From Clostridiales bacterium (lineage in GTDB: Bacteria; Bacillota; Clostridia; Oscillospirales; CAG-272): a stretch of 64,000 nt of DNA. Where the stretch lies: contig JAAZIU010000025.1 in assembly GCA_012800735.1 (NCBI GenBank), positions 110,626 to 174,625 of the forward strand. Direction: 5' to 3'. Below are positions 31,600-41,005 of the stretch, piece after piece. How positions within the stretch are numbered: position 1 is the first letter of the stretch; the number at the start of each line of letters is the position of its first letter. Position numbers and translations under genes: made by a program. The notes under the pieces are model-generated. The model saw nothing but the letters and a program-made list of their open reading frames with translations. It did not search any database and had not been told where the DNA came from.

Positions 31600-34500
31600 T
31601 TATTTCACCAGCTCTATCATACACGACTGATGCATATGAAGTTTCAGATGCACCCCGCGCAAAACGCCGTTCTCGATAAGCGGACTTGCCTGATCTTTGC
31701 CCTCGTCTTCACAGAAGCGGATGTTTTTCCAGCCGCTGTCTTTGAAGCAGACAACCGTTTCGGTAACTCGGCTTTCAACTTCTTCCTGCGAATGATCGGA
31801 ATAATCGATTGCGAGAAGGATGTCACGACCGCGCTCGTCGCGGATGAGCGTAAGTCCCGTAATGGTATCGCCGTTTGAGATGTCCGTCCATGCGATAGGG
31901 TCGGAGAGCTGACGGAGCATTCCTGAGCAGACTTTTCTTAACAGTCGGCTGATGCAGTCAAACCCGCCAAGCTGCGGAATATCGAGATAATGAGCTCGTC
32001 CGATATACGACGGCGCTGAATTGAGCAGTACCGCTCTGTCATTTCTTATAACGACCGGCTCATCTCCCGCGCACATCAGAACTTCCGCGCCGTCCGGCGT
32101 GTAGTTGAATTCCGCGTCAAGCGGGAGAATGTATTCGCTGTTTCCGATTGTGTCGGATATGACATTGACGCGGGATTTCCTAAAAGAAGGTTTTACTCCG
32201 AAAATATCTTCAAGTCCGTCGACGCGGCTGACTGCAAACAGCGAAACGCCTTTGCCGTAAAGACGGCGTATGTGTTCAACGGCTTTCGGCGGAGCTTCGG
32301 CCAAAGAAGGCAGGACGATAAGGTCGCAGTCGTCTTCTGTGAGATCGGCAAAAGACTCCCAGTCGGTCATAAATCCGCAGGGCAGACCGGACATAAGCGA
32401 TGTTTCGTATACAAAGCCAAGTCCGCTGTCGCTTATATTGAAAATATGCTGATAGCCTATCTTATCCTTGCCCCAGTCTTCGACTCTGTCGTCGGAAGGG
32501 CTACACTCCGCTATAAAACAGGTGCTGCGCAGAGGACGCGCGGGTTTATGTTCAACAACCGCTTTCCAGTGACGGACGAAATATTCGACGTCCGCAGGAG
32601 TAAGGTCGCGGTGCATAAATCCGTATTTGTCGAGGAAATGATATCCGCCGTTTTTGTAATACGCCGTATTGTATACATACTCGCGCGCGTGAGCTGTATT
32701 AAACCACGGCTGCATCCGGTAAGCTCCGAGCGGCGGCGTTGCGAATTTTACAAGACCGTCGATGCAGCCGCCGTCCGATGATGTATACTGTTCCGGATAT
32801 ATGACAAGTCCGGGATTGTGAAGCAGGATTGTCGCTGCGGAGTATGCTCCTCTGTAAGTCTGATATGCGCAGGAACAGGGGTAATCTTCAAACTGGCAAA
32901 AGCCGTTATATATGTCTTTTGCAAGCGCCTCTCCCTGAGCGAATCCAAATCCGTCGATGAAATAATTGGTGTGCATCGGGATTGCATAAAGAGAAAAAGG
33001 TCCGTAGCAGGCTCGCTTGAAGTTCGGATTGCGCTCTTTGAAATACTCATTCTGTCTCTTGAAACATTCGAGATAATGTCGGTTCGCCCAGCTATACCAG
33101 TCGTTTTTCGCAGCTACGAGCAGCTTTTCAAGGTGAGGTTTTGTAAAAGCTTCTCCGTCCGACCAGCCGACTTTATTCCGGATATCCGGATGCGCGTCAA
33201 GGAATCCGGAAAGCACCGAAAGAAGTCCGCTTTTGTATGAATTTATATTCCAGTAATCATGGCGAAGAACGGCGGTTTCATCGTCAACAGGAAAATACAT
33301 ATAATCGGCATATTTAACTATATCCTTATGCTTTTCCGGGTCATGATCCACCATAGTCCTGTGATCCGAAAGCCAGACATACCATTCTCTTGCAAAAGGC
33401 CGGGTAAGCTCCCATGTGCGCCTGTCTTCGGCGACATGACCGGTAAACGATGTGCAGCAATAATAATGCTCCATGTTGCACGACTCGTAAGGATTCCACG
33501 GGTCAAACGGGTCGCGGTCGAGATGCTGCTGTTCGTTTGGAACGGAGAAAAGAAACGGCAGACCGCTTTCGAGCGGAGCGCATTTTTCGCCGTTGATGTC
33601 AAAAACTTCAAACGCGACATCGCGCCCGGCAATCTTTGCGGTGCCGAAGAATACGTCAACAATGACGCGGTAGCACGCGACGGGAAGCGGAGCGCTTTTT
33701 ACCTTCCACTTGCAGTCGGAAATCCTCTCGGCGGAAAGCTCCGCCGGACGATCATTAAGCGGACAGCCGTAAACATCAAGCAGCTGACATCTCAGTGTAA
33801 TAAACCGCGGGTCTTTATTTGTATATACGCAAAACTCGAATTTTATCGGTTCTGCTTCGGAGAAGTAATGATTGCCGTCGAAATGCCGCAGCACTTCGTC
33901 TCTGCGAACGCAGTCGTCGGGAATAAGCTTATAAACGTCATTTTTCACCGAATCGACTTTGCAAAAGTCGATTTCTTCGGGCGCGCGGCGTTCCACCAAA
34001 GCGCCGCTGCCGTCAAAAACAAATTCCCACCCGCCCTCCGACTGCATTTTATACCCGTCGGCTTCCATTCGCTCATATCCGAATGAGATTTTGTCGATTT
34101 TATTTGATTCGGATATCGCGACTGTCTTCTCGACGGGAAGCGTTGTTATATCGAACCATTCGGAAAGTACATCCCTCCAATGCATACGCGGATCGGCGGT
34201 ATTCAATGAGCCGTTGTGAAGATAGTATTTTACACCACCGAATCTTACATACGGCTTTTTGATTCGGTCGATTTCAACCGTATATTGGTCGGGATTGAGC
34301 GGCAGTGAGGGATAATCGTAGCGGCGCTGCACACCGCCGTCTAAAGTGAACGAAAGATACGGAACGCCGCCGATTACTTCCGCAGAATATGTAAGGGTAT
34401 AAGGAATCATCCCTCCGCTGTATGTCGGGATTTCGGCAGTCACGGGAGCTGATATCATCTCCCTTTCGATCTCGTCGGCGCTTTTGAGCGCGACATCTTC

Positions 34501-35043
34501 AAGAATAATCTCGCCTAAAAAGTCATTTCTGCAGATGCCGGCTTCCCCCGCCGCGCTGCATTCATCGGGGAGAGAGAATTCAATCGCCGCATCGCCGACA
34601 GAACCGGTGACTTTGTTGTCTTTTAAAACAAGTTCGGCGGTATATGAAGTATCATCGGCGGGGTACGGCGCGCCGGGGCAGCTTTTTTCTTCAATTACGG
34701 TACAGGTGATATCTTCGAATTTACAAAGGCGGAATACGACCGTTTCATCTGCCGCAAAGCCGATGCTCAGCCCAAAACCGCGCCTGGTCGCCCTGTCATA
34801 CCTGAATATAAGGGTAAACCTTGCGTCGCCAGAGGGGTATTTATATGAAAAGCGTATCTTCTCTTTGAAGTTGTAAAGCGGCGGCGTTTTCCAGAGATAT
34901 TTGTTCCCGGCGCAGCTGAGCGAATAGCCGCGTTCGGTTATCCGCGTATGCTTATGATAAAACGCGGAACTTTCTTCGACATATACGCCGTATGGCTGGC
35001 GGTCGTCGCCGTATATTCTGAAATCCTCGTGAAATAAATACAT
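31600..35043 (-). CDS. Large multidomain protein with glycoside-hydrolase-like barrel
   Basis: A 1147-residue protein without a signal peptide. It has an N-terminal jelly-roll-like part (about 1-190), further beta-rich modules to about 520, then a stretch resembling a TIM barrel (about 540-860; for example NKVGWSDGEAFTKPH, YPEQYTSSDGGCIDGL). A flavodoxin/GATase-like region follows (about 880-1000; DCDLIVLPSLAEAPP, SRVDGLEDIFGV) like the trimerisation domain of GH42 beta-galactosidases, and a C-terminal beta domain completes it. I cannot name a CAZy family. Acidic residues such as those in WSDGEAF and YPEQYTSSDGG are candidates for catalysis. ATG 35043 has GGAGG 5 bases upstream, so an ATG at 35100 is not used. 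It has its own promoter and is also downstream of the transporter operon. Confidence 0.7.
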   Translation of the reverse strand: MYLFHEDFRIYGDDRQPYGVYVEESSAFYHKHTRITERGYSLSCAGNKYLWKTPPLYNFKEKIRFSYKYPSGDARFTLIFRYDRATRRGFGLSIGFAADETVVFRLCKFEDITCTVIEEKSCPGAPYPADDTSYTAELVLKDNKVTGSVGDAAIEFSLPDECSAAGEAGICRNDFLGEIILEDVALKSADEIEREMISAPVTAEIPTYSGGMIPYTLTYSAEVIGGVPYLSFTLDGGVQRRYDYPSLPLNPDQYTVEIDRIKKPYVRFGGVKYYLHNGSLNTADPRMHWRDVLSEWFDITTLPVEKTVAISESNKIDKISFGYERMEADGYKMQSEGGWEFVFDGSGALVERRAPEEIDFCKVDSVKNDVYKLIPDDCVRRDEVLRHFDGNHYFSEAEPIKFEFCVYTNKDPRFITLRCQLLDVYGCPLNDRPAELSAERISDCKWKVKSAPLPVACYRVIVDVFFGTAKIAGRDVAFEVFDINGEKCAPLESGLPFLFSVPNEQQHLDRDPFDPWNPYESCNMEHYYCCTSFTGHVAEDRRTWELTRPFAREWYVWLSDHRTMVDHDPEKHKDIVKYADYMYFPVDDETAVLRHDYWNINSYKSGLLSVLSGFLDAHPDIRNKVGWSDGEAFTKPHLEKLLVAAKNDWYSWANRHYLECFKRQNEYFKERNPNFKRACYGPFSLYAIPMHTNYFIDGFGFAQGEALAKDIYNGFCQFEDYPCSCAYQTYRGAYSAATILLHNPGLVIYPEQYTSSDGGCIDGLVKFATPPLGAYRMQPWFNTAHAREYVYNTAYYKNGGYHFLDKYGFMHRDLTPADVEYFVRHWKAVVEHKPARPLRSTCFIAECSPSDDRVEDWGKDKIGYQHIFNISDSGLGFVYETSLMSGLPCGFMTDWESFADLTEDDCDLIVLPSLAEAPPKAVEHIRRLYGKGVSLFAVSRVDGLEDIFGVKPSFRKSRVNVISDTIGNSEYILPLDAEFNYTPDGAEVLMCAGDEPVVIRNDRAVLLNSAPSYIGRAHYLDIPQLGGFDCISRLLRKVCSGMLRQLSDPIAWTDISNGDTITGLTLIRDERGRDILLAIDYSDHSQEEVESRVTETVVCFKDSGWKNIRFCEDEGKDQASPLIENGVLRGVHLKLHMHQSCMIELVK

Positions 35044-35140
35044 ATTTTCCTCCGGGAGGGTTTTTATTTTATATACGCAGACTGTAAAACGAAAGCGCAA
35101 GAGTAAAGTTACAAAAGAGTTTCACCTATTGAACGCTCCT

Positions 35141-35169
35141 ATTATACCATCTAACATCGTAAAGGTCAA
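35141..35169 (-). promoter_or_regulatory. Promoter of the large multidomain protein gene
   Basis: On the minus strand, TTGACC (35169-35164), 17 bases, and TATAAT (35146-35141), giving a leader of about 90 bases. The rest of the gap to 35337 shows nothing that I recognise. Confidence 0.8.
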
Positions 35170-35337
35170 TATCATTTAAGTGAAGAAAAAACACGAAGTC
35201 GAGACCGGAAAAATCAAATTATGCGCAAAGATATCGCCGTAATAAACCCGTTCGGATATTAATACGACGATATTTCGCTTCTTTATGCAATTTGCAGTTG
35301 GTATAGCATTTTGGCGCAGTTCCTGTTTACTTTATAC

Positions 35338-36555
35338 TCACTCGGCAGACATAACTTCCGGCTTTTGCTCGGCTTTGGCTTCTTTTGTCTTGTAGTAAAA
35401 ATAATAAATGAGCGAAGAAATCAGCTGACAGCCGGAGAACACCGCTAATAGCGGGAATAAAGGCACTTCCATCATAAGCCCGCCGCAAACGGCTGCACCG
35501 AGTGCGCTCCCGGCGGTAGTCAGCGCCATCCGCCATATGTTGTAATGCCCGGATATCTTATACGGAATAGTTTTGTATACAATATCCGGCACGGCGTAGT
35601 TTATCATCATTATCCCGACCGCCACTATACAGTAAACGGCTAAGAATACGCCTTTTCCGCCGATGCCGCAGAGCGGGAACGAGAGTGTGACAATTCCGCT
35701 TGCAAGACCGATAAGACCCGGAGAAAGGCGCCTTACCAGTACCGTATAAAGAAAGCTTCCGGCAATCTGGGACGCGGCTGCCGCAGTCGAGATATAGGCG
35801 GCAGAGGCGTTGTCAAAACCGATTTTATTCAATGCGATGACCGTCGATACCGAAAACGCTCCGGTAAGCAGCCCTCTCAGAAAGTTCGGTATTATAAGTT
35901 TCGTAAACTCCGGGACGGCAAACAGATTATAACTGAATTTTTGCTTCTTTTTCGTGTCTTTATCAGATATATCTGATAAAACGAAGTATCTGCTGATAAC
36001 GGCGGAGAAAAGAGCGAGAGCACCGGCGATGGCGAACGCAAATTTCATCGCCGAAAAATACGGAGTTGATTTAAGCACCGACGATAGTATCACGCCGGGC
36101 AGTAAAATCAAAATACCGGTAACAATTCCGTCTACCGACATTATTTCTCCGAATTTTGAGATGTCGATAATGTGATAGGGTATCTTATGTTCGTATAAAT
36201 TCCTTACGGATATTGCCGCCGTTTGTATAAACCCCGCTATGAAGAATATATACACCGGTACTTCATTTCTGCAAAGCAGCATCAGCAAAAACCCGGAAAG
36301 ACTGAATATGACCGTCGAGACCGAAGAAATATTTACAATAAGCCTGCCGCTGTCGGCGCGGTCGGGAAGCGGCGACAGGGCAAGCGAAATGACAAATCCG
36401 AGTATGTATACAAAAGAGGTGTAATACCCGACTTCGGAACTCGAAAGACCGCACTCGCTGAGAAATGTCTGGAATATCGCGCCTGTACACAGCGTTATCG
36501 CAACCGCATACAGGGCGTTGCGGATATAGTATATTGTGGTGTTTTTGTTTATCAA
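35338..36555 (-). CDS. Major facilitator superfamily transporter
   Basis: A 405-residue protein with about 12 hydrophobic helices in two halves joined by a charged loop near residues 195-205 (SDISDKDTKKKQKFSYN). The first helices (YYIRNALYAVAITLCTGAIFQTFL) and the short loop PLPDRADSGR between TM2 and TM3 are MFS-like. Its position between beta-propeller enzymes and the large GH-like gene suggests uptake of a sugar or oligosaccharide; substrate unknown. It starts 27 bases after the upstream stop, so it is in the same operon. Confidence 0.85.
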   Translation of the reverse strand: MINKNTTIYYIRNALYAVAITLCTGAIFQTFLSECGLSSSEVGYYTSFVYILGFVISLALSPLPDRADSGRLIVNISSVSTVIFSLSGFLLMLLCRNEVPVYIFFIAGFIQTAAISVRNLYEHKIPYHIIDISKFGEIMSVDGIVTGILILLPGVILSSVLKSTPYFSAMKFAFAIAGALALFSAVISRYFVLSDISDKDTKKKQKFSYNLFAVPEFTKLIIPNFLRGLLTGAFSVSTVIALNKIGFDNASAAYISTAAAASQIAGSFLYTVLVRRLSPGLIGLASGIVTLSFPLCGIGGKGVFLAVYCIVAVGIMMINYAVPDIVYKTIPYKISGHYNIWRMALTTAGSALGAAVCGGLMMEVPLFPLLAVFSGCQLISSLIYYFYYKTKEAKAEQKPEVMSAE

Positions 36556-36582
36556 GTCTGTTTTTCCTTGATTTTGTCGGAG

Positions 36583-37938
36583 TCAGTTGAATTTGTATGA
36601 GAACACATCGGCGTCTTTCATGACAAAACGCATATATACCGGCTTTCCGGACGCATTTGCTATCGACGCATCATCCTGCCATTTGACTGCGCGCTTTATT
36701 TCGTCGCCGATAATCTCCTCGCTTTTGTATACATCGTCGCCGCAGATTATCTCCACGCGAACAAAACCCGCCGCCGATGTCCGGTAGTTAATTTCAAGCT
36801 CGCTGCCTTCAAAGATGAACTGCTTTGTTGTAAGCTCGCCGCCTTTCCAGGGGGCTGACAGCGAAGCGAATCCGTCTGTGCGGAGCAGCAGGCGCTCGAC
36901 GTGCCATGAATTCTGCATATAATGCCGGGATACATACATCATCATCCGACTTTCGTCAAGCGGAAAGATGCCGGTCAGAGGATAGTTTGTGCGGGAGACC
37001 CAATTTCCGTAACCGATACCGGGGCGGATGAATGTTTCCATGAACGTGCGGTCATAAACATCGCTTCCGGCGCGGGAGGTGAGCAGAACGGCGTCGGAGC
37101 AGTCGTTGAAATAAACATATAGTCCTTTATAGCCTTTCAAGAGACCTATCTGTTCTGCCTGTTCATCGGTTACTACCCGCCGCCTTTCCATAAACCTCGC
37201 TGCCGGGGCGATGTATATATGCGGCGCGCGGAAATAAGGCTCGGTATTGTTTGTATAAAACTGTTCGGGCGTGTCCGAATACTTCATTACCGCAGGTTCT
37301 GACCAGGTGTAAAAGTCTTCGGACGTCATGCGGGCGACGCTCCGCCGGTAAAATCCGTTGTCATTTTCCAAGATACGATAATAAAGCAGGTACTTCTGCT
37401 CGGCTTCGCTCCAGAACAAGTTATTTCCGCCGTCAAACGAGTTTAAAAGATCGCTTTCGATAACCGGCTGAGGGTCCATCTTAGTAAAATTATATCCGTC
37501 GGCCGAGGTGTACATTAAAAGATACTTTCCGCCCGGCGGGTCGTTAACGGGGGTATGAGCGATTCCCGATTTGCTCATGGTCTGGAATGATTTAATGCGT
37601 TCGTTTTCCGGGATTCCCGGGCGTGTGTCGAGCCAGACAACGCCCCCCGGAGACACAAGGTTATTTTCACGCTTTATCCAATTAACGCCGTCTTCGCTTT
37701 CGGCAGCGAGCGAAACTCCGGTCTCCGCGTCCGCTTTCATCCCTCGATAGTACATTAGATAACGCCCGCCGGTTTTGATAACGACGCTGCCGGCGTTTGC
37801 GCCGCCTTCGTTCGGACGGTCTATCACTATCGATTTTTCGGCGGTGACAGGTTCGTGGAGCTTCAGAAATGTCCCGTCCATGCTGTCGATCATGTATCTG
37901 TCGACGAATAATTCTCTTCGGTTTTTAATGTTTATCAT
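36583..37938 (-). CDS. Five-bladed beta-propeller glycosidase-like protein
   Basis: A 451-residue protein without a signal peptide. Repeated blade motifs such as GRYLMYYRGM, SEDGVNWIKRE, GKYLLMYTSADG and EQKYLLYYR resemble GH32/GH43/GH130-type five-bladed propellers. A C-terminal beta-sandwich (SELEINYRTSAAGFVRVEI, then KPVYMRFVMKDADVFSYKF) resembles modules attached to propellers in Planctomycetes and Lentisphaerae. It starts with NRRELFVDRYMID, a segment common to this unclassified group. Its function may be hydrolysis or phosphorolysis of a glycoside; no activity can be assigned. It is a distant relative of the neighbouring upstream protein, with the same layout. Confidence 0.7.
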   Translation of the reverse strand: MINIKNRRELFVDRYMIDSMDGTFLKLHEPVTAEKSIVIDRPNEGGANAGSVVIKTGGRYLMYYRGMKADAETGVSLAAESEDGVNWIKRENNLVSPGGVVWLDTRPGIPENERIKSFQTMSKSGIAHTPVNDPPGGKYLLMYTSADGYNFTKMDPQPVIESDLLNSFDGGNNLFWSEAEQKYLLYYRILENDNGFYRRSVARMTSEDFYTWSEPAVMKYSDTPEQFYTNNTEPYFRAPHIYIAPAARFMERRRVVTDEQAEQIGLLKGYKGLYVYFNDCSDAVLLTSRAGSDVYDRTFMETFIRPGIGYGNWVSRTNYPLTGIFPLDESRMMMYVSRHYMQNSWHVERLLLRTDGFASLSAPWKGGELTTKQFIFEGSELEINYRTSAAGFVRVEIICGDDVYKSEEIIGDEIKRAVKWQDDASIANASGKPVYMRFVMKDADVFSYKFN

Positions 37939-37977
37939 AAGTTAAGTCCCTCTGTAATGAATTAATTGAGATATCTG

Positions 37978-39393
37978 TTATGCCGTAAATCCCACCGAAT
38001 AAAGCTCGCAGTTTTCGACGTTCAGCTCAAGGCGGATTTCTTTTCCCATGTATTCGGACAAATCCATTCCCTCGGGCGTGATTCTGTCATTGTCTCCGCT
38101 GACGGCGTATTCGCAGATTTTGTTGTTATTTTCATCCGTTACGCTGATTTTCAGCTTTCCTTTCATGTTGAAAGAGAGGCTTTTGCCGGTTACTCGGATT
38201 GGTTTTGTTACTAAAGTCCCGCCGGAAATTGACGCATAGCCCTCCCTTCTCAGCCATGCGCGGCCTACGCCGCCTTTGTAATCGACGTCGCAGACGGTAT
38301 GGTCAAGGTCGGTCGCGCCGTAATATGCACAGATTCTGCCGTCTTTTTCGATTGAGTCAACGGACAGCGATACCATTCCCCTGTCCCAGTCATCGCCTTT
38401 TCCGCAGCTCAGAAGATATCCGTCGTTATTTATATTGAAATCAATGCCGTCATGCGACCAGGCAAGCTGCTGCTGAATATGACCGTCTACCGCGTTAAAG
38501 TGCGAAAGATGCGCTATATAAATGCCGTTTTCGTATTTGACGCTCATTCCGTATGTCTGGTCGCCCAAAGGCGCGTCGGCGGCAGGTTCGATAATTACCC
38601 TCTCATCCGTCCATTCGCGAAGATCGGCGCTTTCCGCGCGGGCAACCACGCGAATCATTGTTATGCTTTTGCAGACAAGCCCTCCGCCGCCATCCTGCGA
38701 CTTTTCGGTGTCTTCGTTCTTTAAATAAACATCGATATCTTTTCTTTCCGGCAAAACCGAATATCCGTAGGCGTGGAAGACTCCTTCCGACTCTTTATAG
38801 TCAAAACCCGGAAAATAAGCGCAGAAAGCCTCGCCGTCGGTCGTTATGCCGCTCAGTTTCCAGAGCTTGTAATACATGACGTATTTTTTACGGACATCAT
38901 CCCAAAGCATATAGAAAACGTCCGACGGACCCGTCCATTCGGGAATGTCGGTGTCTTCCCAATGTATTCCGTCGACAGAGCGCTTGAATTTCATACAGGG
39001 AACATCAGGTCTTTTCGACCGGCGGTAAAAACTCGCGCCTATGTAGTTATATCCCTTCCATAACCGTCCGTTGTCGGGCATTATGCCGGTACATTGCGCG
39101 TCATCGTCTATTGAGCCTGTCCATTCGTCGCCCCGCTCCCAGTTGATGCCGTCGGAGGAAAAGGCGATTCCGGACGGATAATCGGATTTTTTCCCGCCGT
39201 AAGTTACATAGAACATAACATATCTGCCGTCCTGTTCAAAAACCGCGCTTCCGTAAGGACCGATTCCCTCCCAGTCGTATTTTTTCACAAAAACAGGGTT
39301 GCCGATTTCCTTTTCAAAGGGATGAAAGGTGCGGGTGAGGTTTTCGCTTCTTTCGATGTTTTTGTCGTCTAAAAACAAGATTCTGTTTCCCAT
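37978..39393 (-). CDS. Second beta-propeller glycosidase-like protein
   Basis: A 471-residue protein of the same design as its downstream neighbour. Propeller blades carry GRYVMFYVTYGG, SSDGINWERGDEW, KKYVMYYKLWK and DGRICAYYGATD. A C-terminal beta-sandwich follows (KSLSFNMKGKLKISVTDEN, then RLELNVENCELYSVGF). No secretion signal is present. GRICAYYGATD with nearby Asp recalls GH130/GH43 active-site blades, but residues cannot be assigned with certainty. Its ATG overlaps the last base of the solute-binding-protein stop (TGATG), so the two genes are translationally coupled. Confidence 0.7.
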   Translation of the reverse strand: MGNRILFLDDKNIERSENLTRTFHPFEKEIGNPVFVKKYDWEGIGPYGSAVFEQDGRYVMFYVTYGGKKSDYPSGIAFSSDGINWERGDEWTGSIDDDAQCTGIMPDNGRLWKGYNYIGASFYRRSKRPDVPCMKFKRSVDGIHWEDTDIPEWTGPSDVFYMLWDDVRKKYVMYYKLWKLSGITTDGEAFCAYFPGFDYKESEGVFHAYGYSVLPERKDIDVYLKNEDTEKSQDGGGGLVCKSITMIRVVARAESADLREWTDERVIIEPAADAPLGDQTYGMSVKYENGIYIAHLSHFNAVDGHIQQQLAWSHDGIDFNINNDGYLLSCGKGDDWDRGMVSLSVDSIEKDGRICAYYGATDLDHTVCDVDYKGGVGRAWLRREGYASISGGTLVTKPIRVTGKSLSFNMKGKLKISVTDENNNKICEYAVSGDNDRITPEGMDLSEYMGKEIRLELNVENCELYSVGFTA

Positions 39394-40841
39394 CAGTCGT
39401 TCTCCTTAATTATATCTATGAATTTGTCAAGCTTTTTTTGATAGCCGGGCATTTTCTTTGCGCTCCACGAGGCGTAATTCATGTCTTTGCCCAACTGGTA
39501 ATACATATCGCTGCCCATAATATCAATGTATATATATGTAAAATCCAGCGCCGGATTTGTGAAAATAATGTCGAGCATTTCGTTGGATTCGTTGTCGCGG
39601 GAATATTTTCGCGTCAGCGCAACGTCATAATATGCCGGACGGACGGTTTTATAAGTTTCGGATGCAAGCGCTTCGAGAATCAAAGCCGACATATCAAAGT
39701 CTTTTACATAAAAGGGTATTCCGGCGACGTCGCTTACAACGGTGGTTATATATTCATTCTGCGCCTCGTCATATTTGCATATCGGAATTATGCCGAAGTC
39801 CTCCATTTCCCTCATTACTTCGGAAGCGGAATGGTTAAGCACATGCGGCATGAACAAAGCCCGGTCGTTTGTAAACATATCCAGCATTTCGGAAATATAA
39901 TCGTATTCGCCCCAATATAGGCCTTGCGTGTTATATATTGAGTAGACATATTCGTTGATTTTCAATATTTTATCGTCCGGTTCTTTCAGTATTACATTTC
40001 CTTCGTCGTCGCGGTAGCTGTATCGGTAATCCATCGAAGTGGGAAAGAAACTGATGTAGTCATATGTTGATACCATGCCGAATACATCATTCATGTCATA
40101 TATGCCGTTGCCGTCGACGTCTTGTATAACGACAGATGCCATTTCGATCATTTTGTCGTATGTCCATTCGCCGCTCCGGACTATGTCATACATATTTCCC
40201 AAGTTATAGTCAATCATCATCTGCTTGTTGAAAAATGTAACGACGGCGTTTACGGTTGAAAGCATACCGTACTGGCCGGCGGCGAGGTATAATCTGTCGA
40301 AAATTTCTAATTCATCGTTGACATAATCATACCACCACGGCTGAGAAAAGTCGAGATAGTCGAGTTTATTCATGTCGGTATAAAGATTTTCGGCGATATG
40401 ACGGGTAACATACGAAATTCCGCCTACCATCAGATCAAAATCGCCGCTGCCCGACAGCACGCTTCCGGAAAGAGCCGTTTTTACAGAATCCAGACCGGCG
40501 TAATAACCGTTATAAACATTATACTTCAGTTTAATGTCAAATCTTTCTTCGACGGCTAAGTTGCGTTTGTATACGGCGTCGTCGATTACTTCGCCGGTAA
40601 GCTCGCTTTCGTAAAACTGTATCCATTGTTCCGCCGCCGCGAGAATATTATAGTCAATACCCTCGTAATCCATTTCCGGCAGATTATCGCTGATTTCGGT
40701 AACGGTTTCTTCTGTGGTTTCGGTTTGAGTTTCGGCTGCGGTAGTTTCATCACTTGGCAGATTTCCGGTGTCTTTTGCGCAGGATGCGAGCAGGGACAGC
40801 GCGATGCAGATAAGCAAAAAGATGCTTATTGGTTTTTTCAT
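39393..40841 (-). CDS. Extracellular solute-binding lipoprotein
   Basis: A 482-residue lipoprotein. The signal peptide ends in the lipobox LLASC (Cys21), followed by a Thr/Glu-rich linker and an ABC-type sugar-binding fold of the family 1 kind. Marks include ERFDIKLKYN near the start, YLAAGQYGMLSTVNAVVTFFNK, the Ca-like loop DVDGNGIYDMND and SETYKTVRPAYYDVALTRKYS near the C-terminus. No permease or ATPase gene is adjacent, which is unusual. A paralogue lies at 54470 with the same signatures. It is the first gene of the operon and is divergent from the AraC regulator. AGGGGGG precedes the ATG. Confidence 0.9.
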   Translation of the reverse strand: MKKPISIFLLICIALSLLASCAKDTGNLPSDETTAAETQTETTEETVTEISDNLPEMDYEGIDYNILAAAEQWIQFYESELTGEVIDDAVYKRNLAVEERFDIKLKYNVYNGYYAGLDSVKTALSGSVLSGSGDFDLMVGGISYVTRHIAENLYTDMNKLDYLDFSQPWWYDYVNDELEIFDRLYLAAGQYGMLSTVNAVVTFFNKQMMIDYNLGNMYDIVRSGEWTYDKMIEMASVVIQDVDGNGIYDMNDVFGMVSTYDYISFFPTSMDYRYSYRDDEGNVILKEPDDKILKINEYVYSIYNTQGLYWGEYDYISEMLDMFTNDRALFMPHVLNHSASEVMREMEDFGIIPICKYDEAQNEYITTVVSDVAGIPFYVKDFDMSALILEALASETYKTVRPAYYDVALTRKYSRDNESNEMLDIIFTNPALDFTYIYIDIMGSDMYYQLGKDMNYASWSAKKMPGYQKKLDKFIDIIKEND

Positions 40842-40882
40842 TGTGGTATTTTCCCCCCTGTTTGTGTATCATTATTTATTAA

Positions 40883-40911
40883 TTGACAAAATGTAAAAAA
40901 CCTGATATAAT
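40883..40911 (+). promoter_or_regulatory. Promoter of the AraC regulator gene
   Basis: A perfect TTGACA (40883-40888), 17 bases containing TG, and a perfect TATAAT (40906-40911). The divergent solute-binding gene has no equally clear promoter in the 164-base gap, consistent with a need for activation. Confidence 0.85.
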
Positions 40912-41005
40912 CATTGTACCATAAAAAGAGTATTTGTCAATTCGATTTTTACACATCTTTTGCGGTTTTATGTCGTATTATTGAAGGATATGAGGTAATT
41001 AAAAA

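Noticed and set aside
33259..34086. Plus-strand open frame of 275 codons inside the large minus-strand gene
   Set aside because: It lies wholly within the 1147-residue reading frame and looks like antisense of it.
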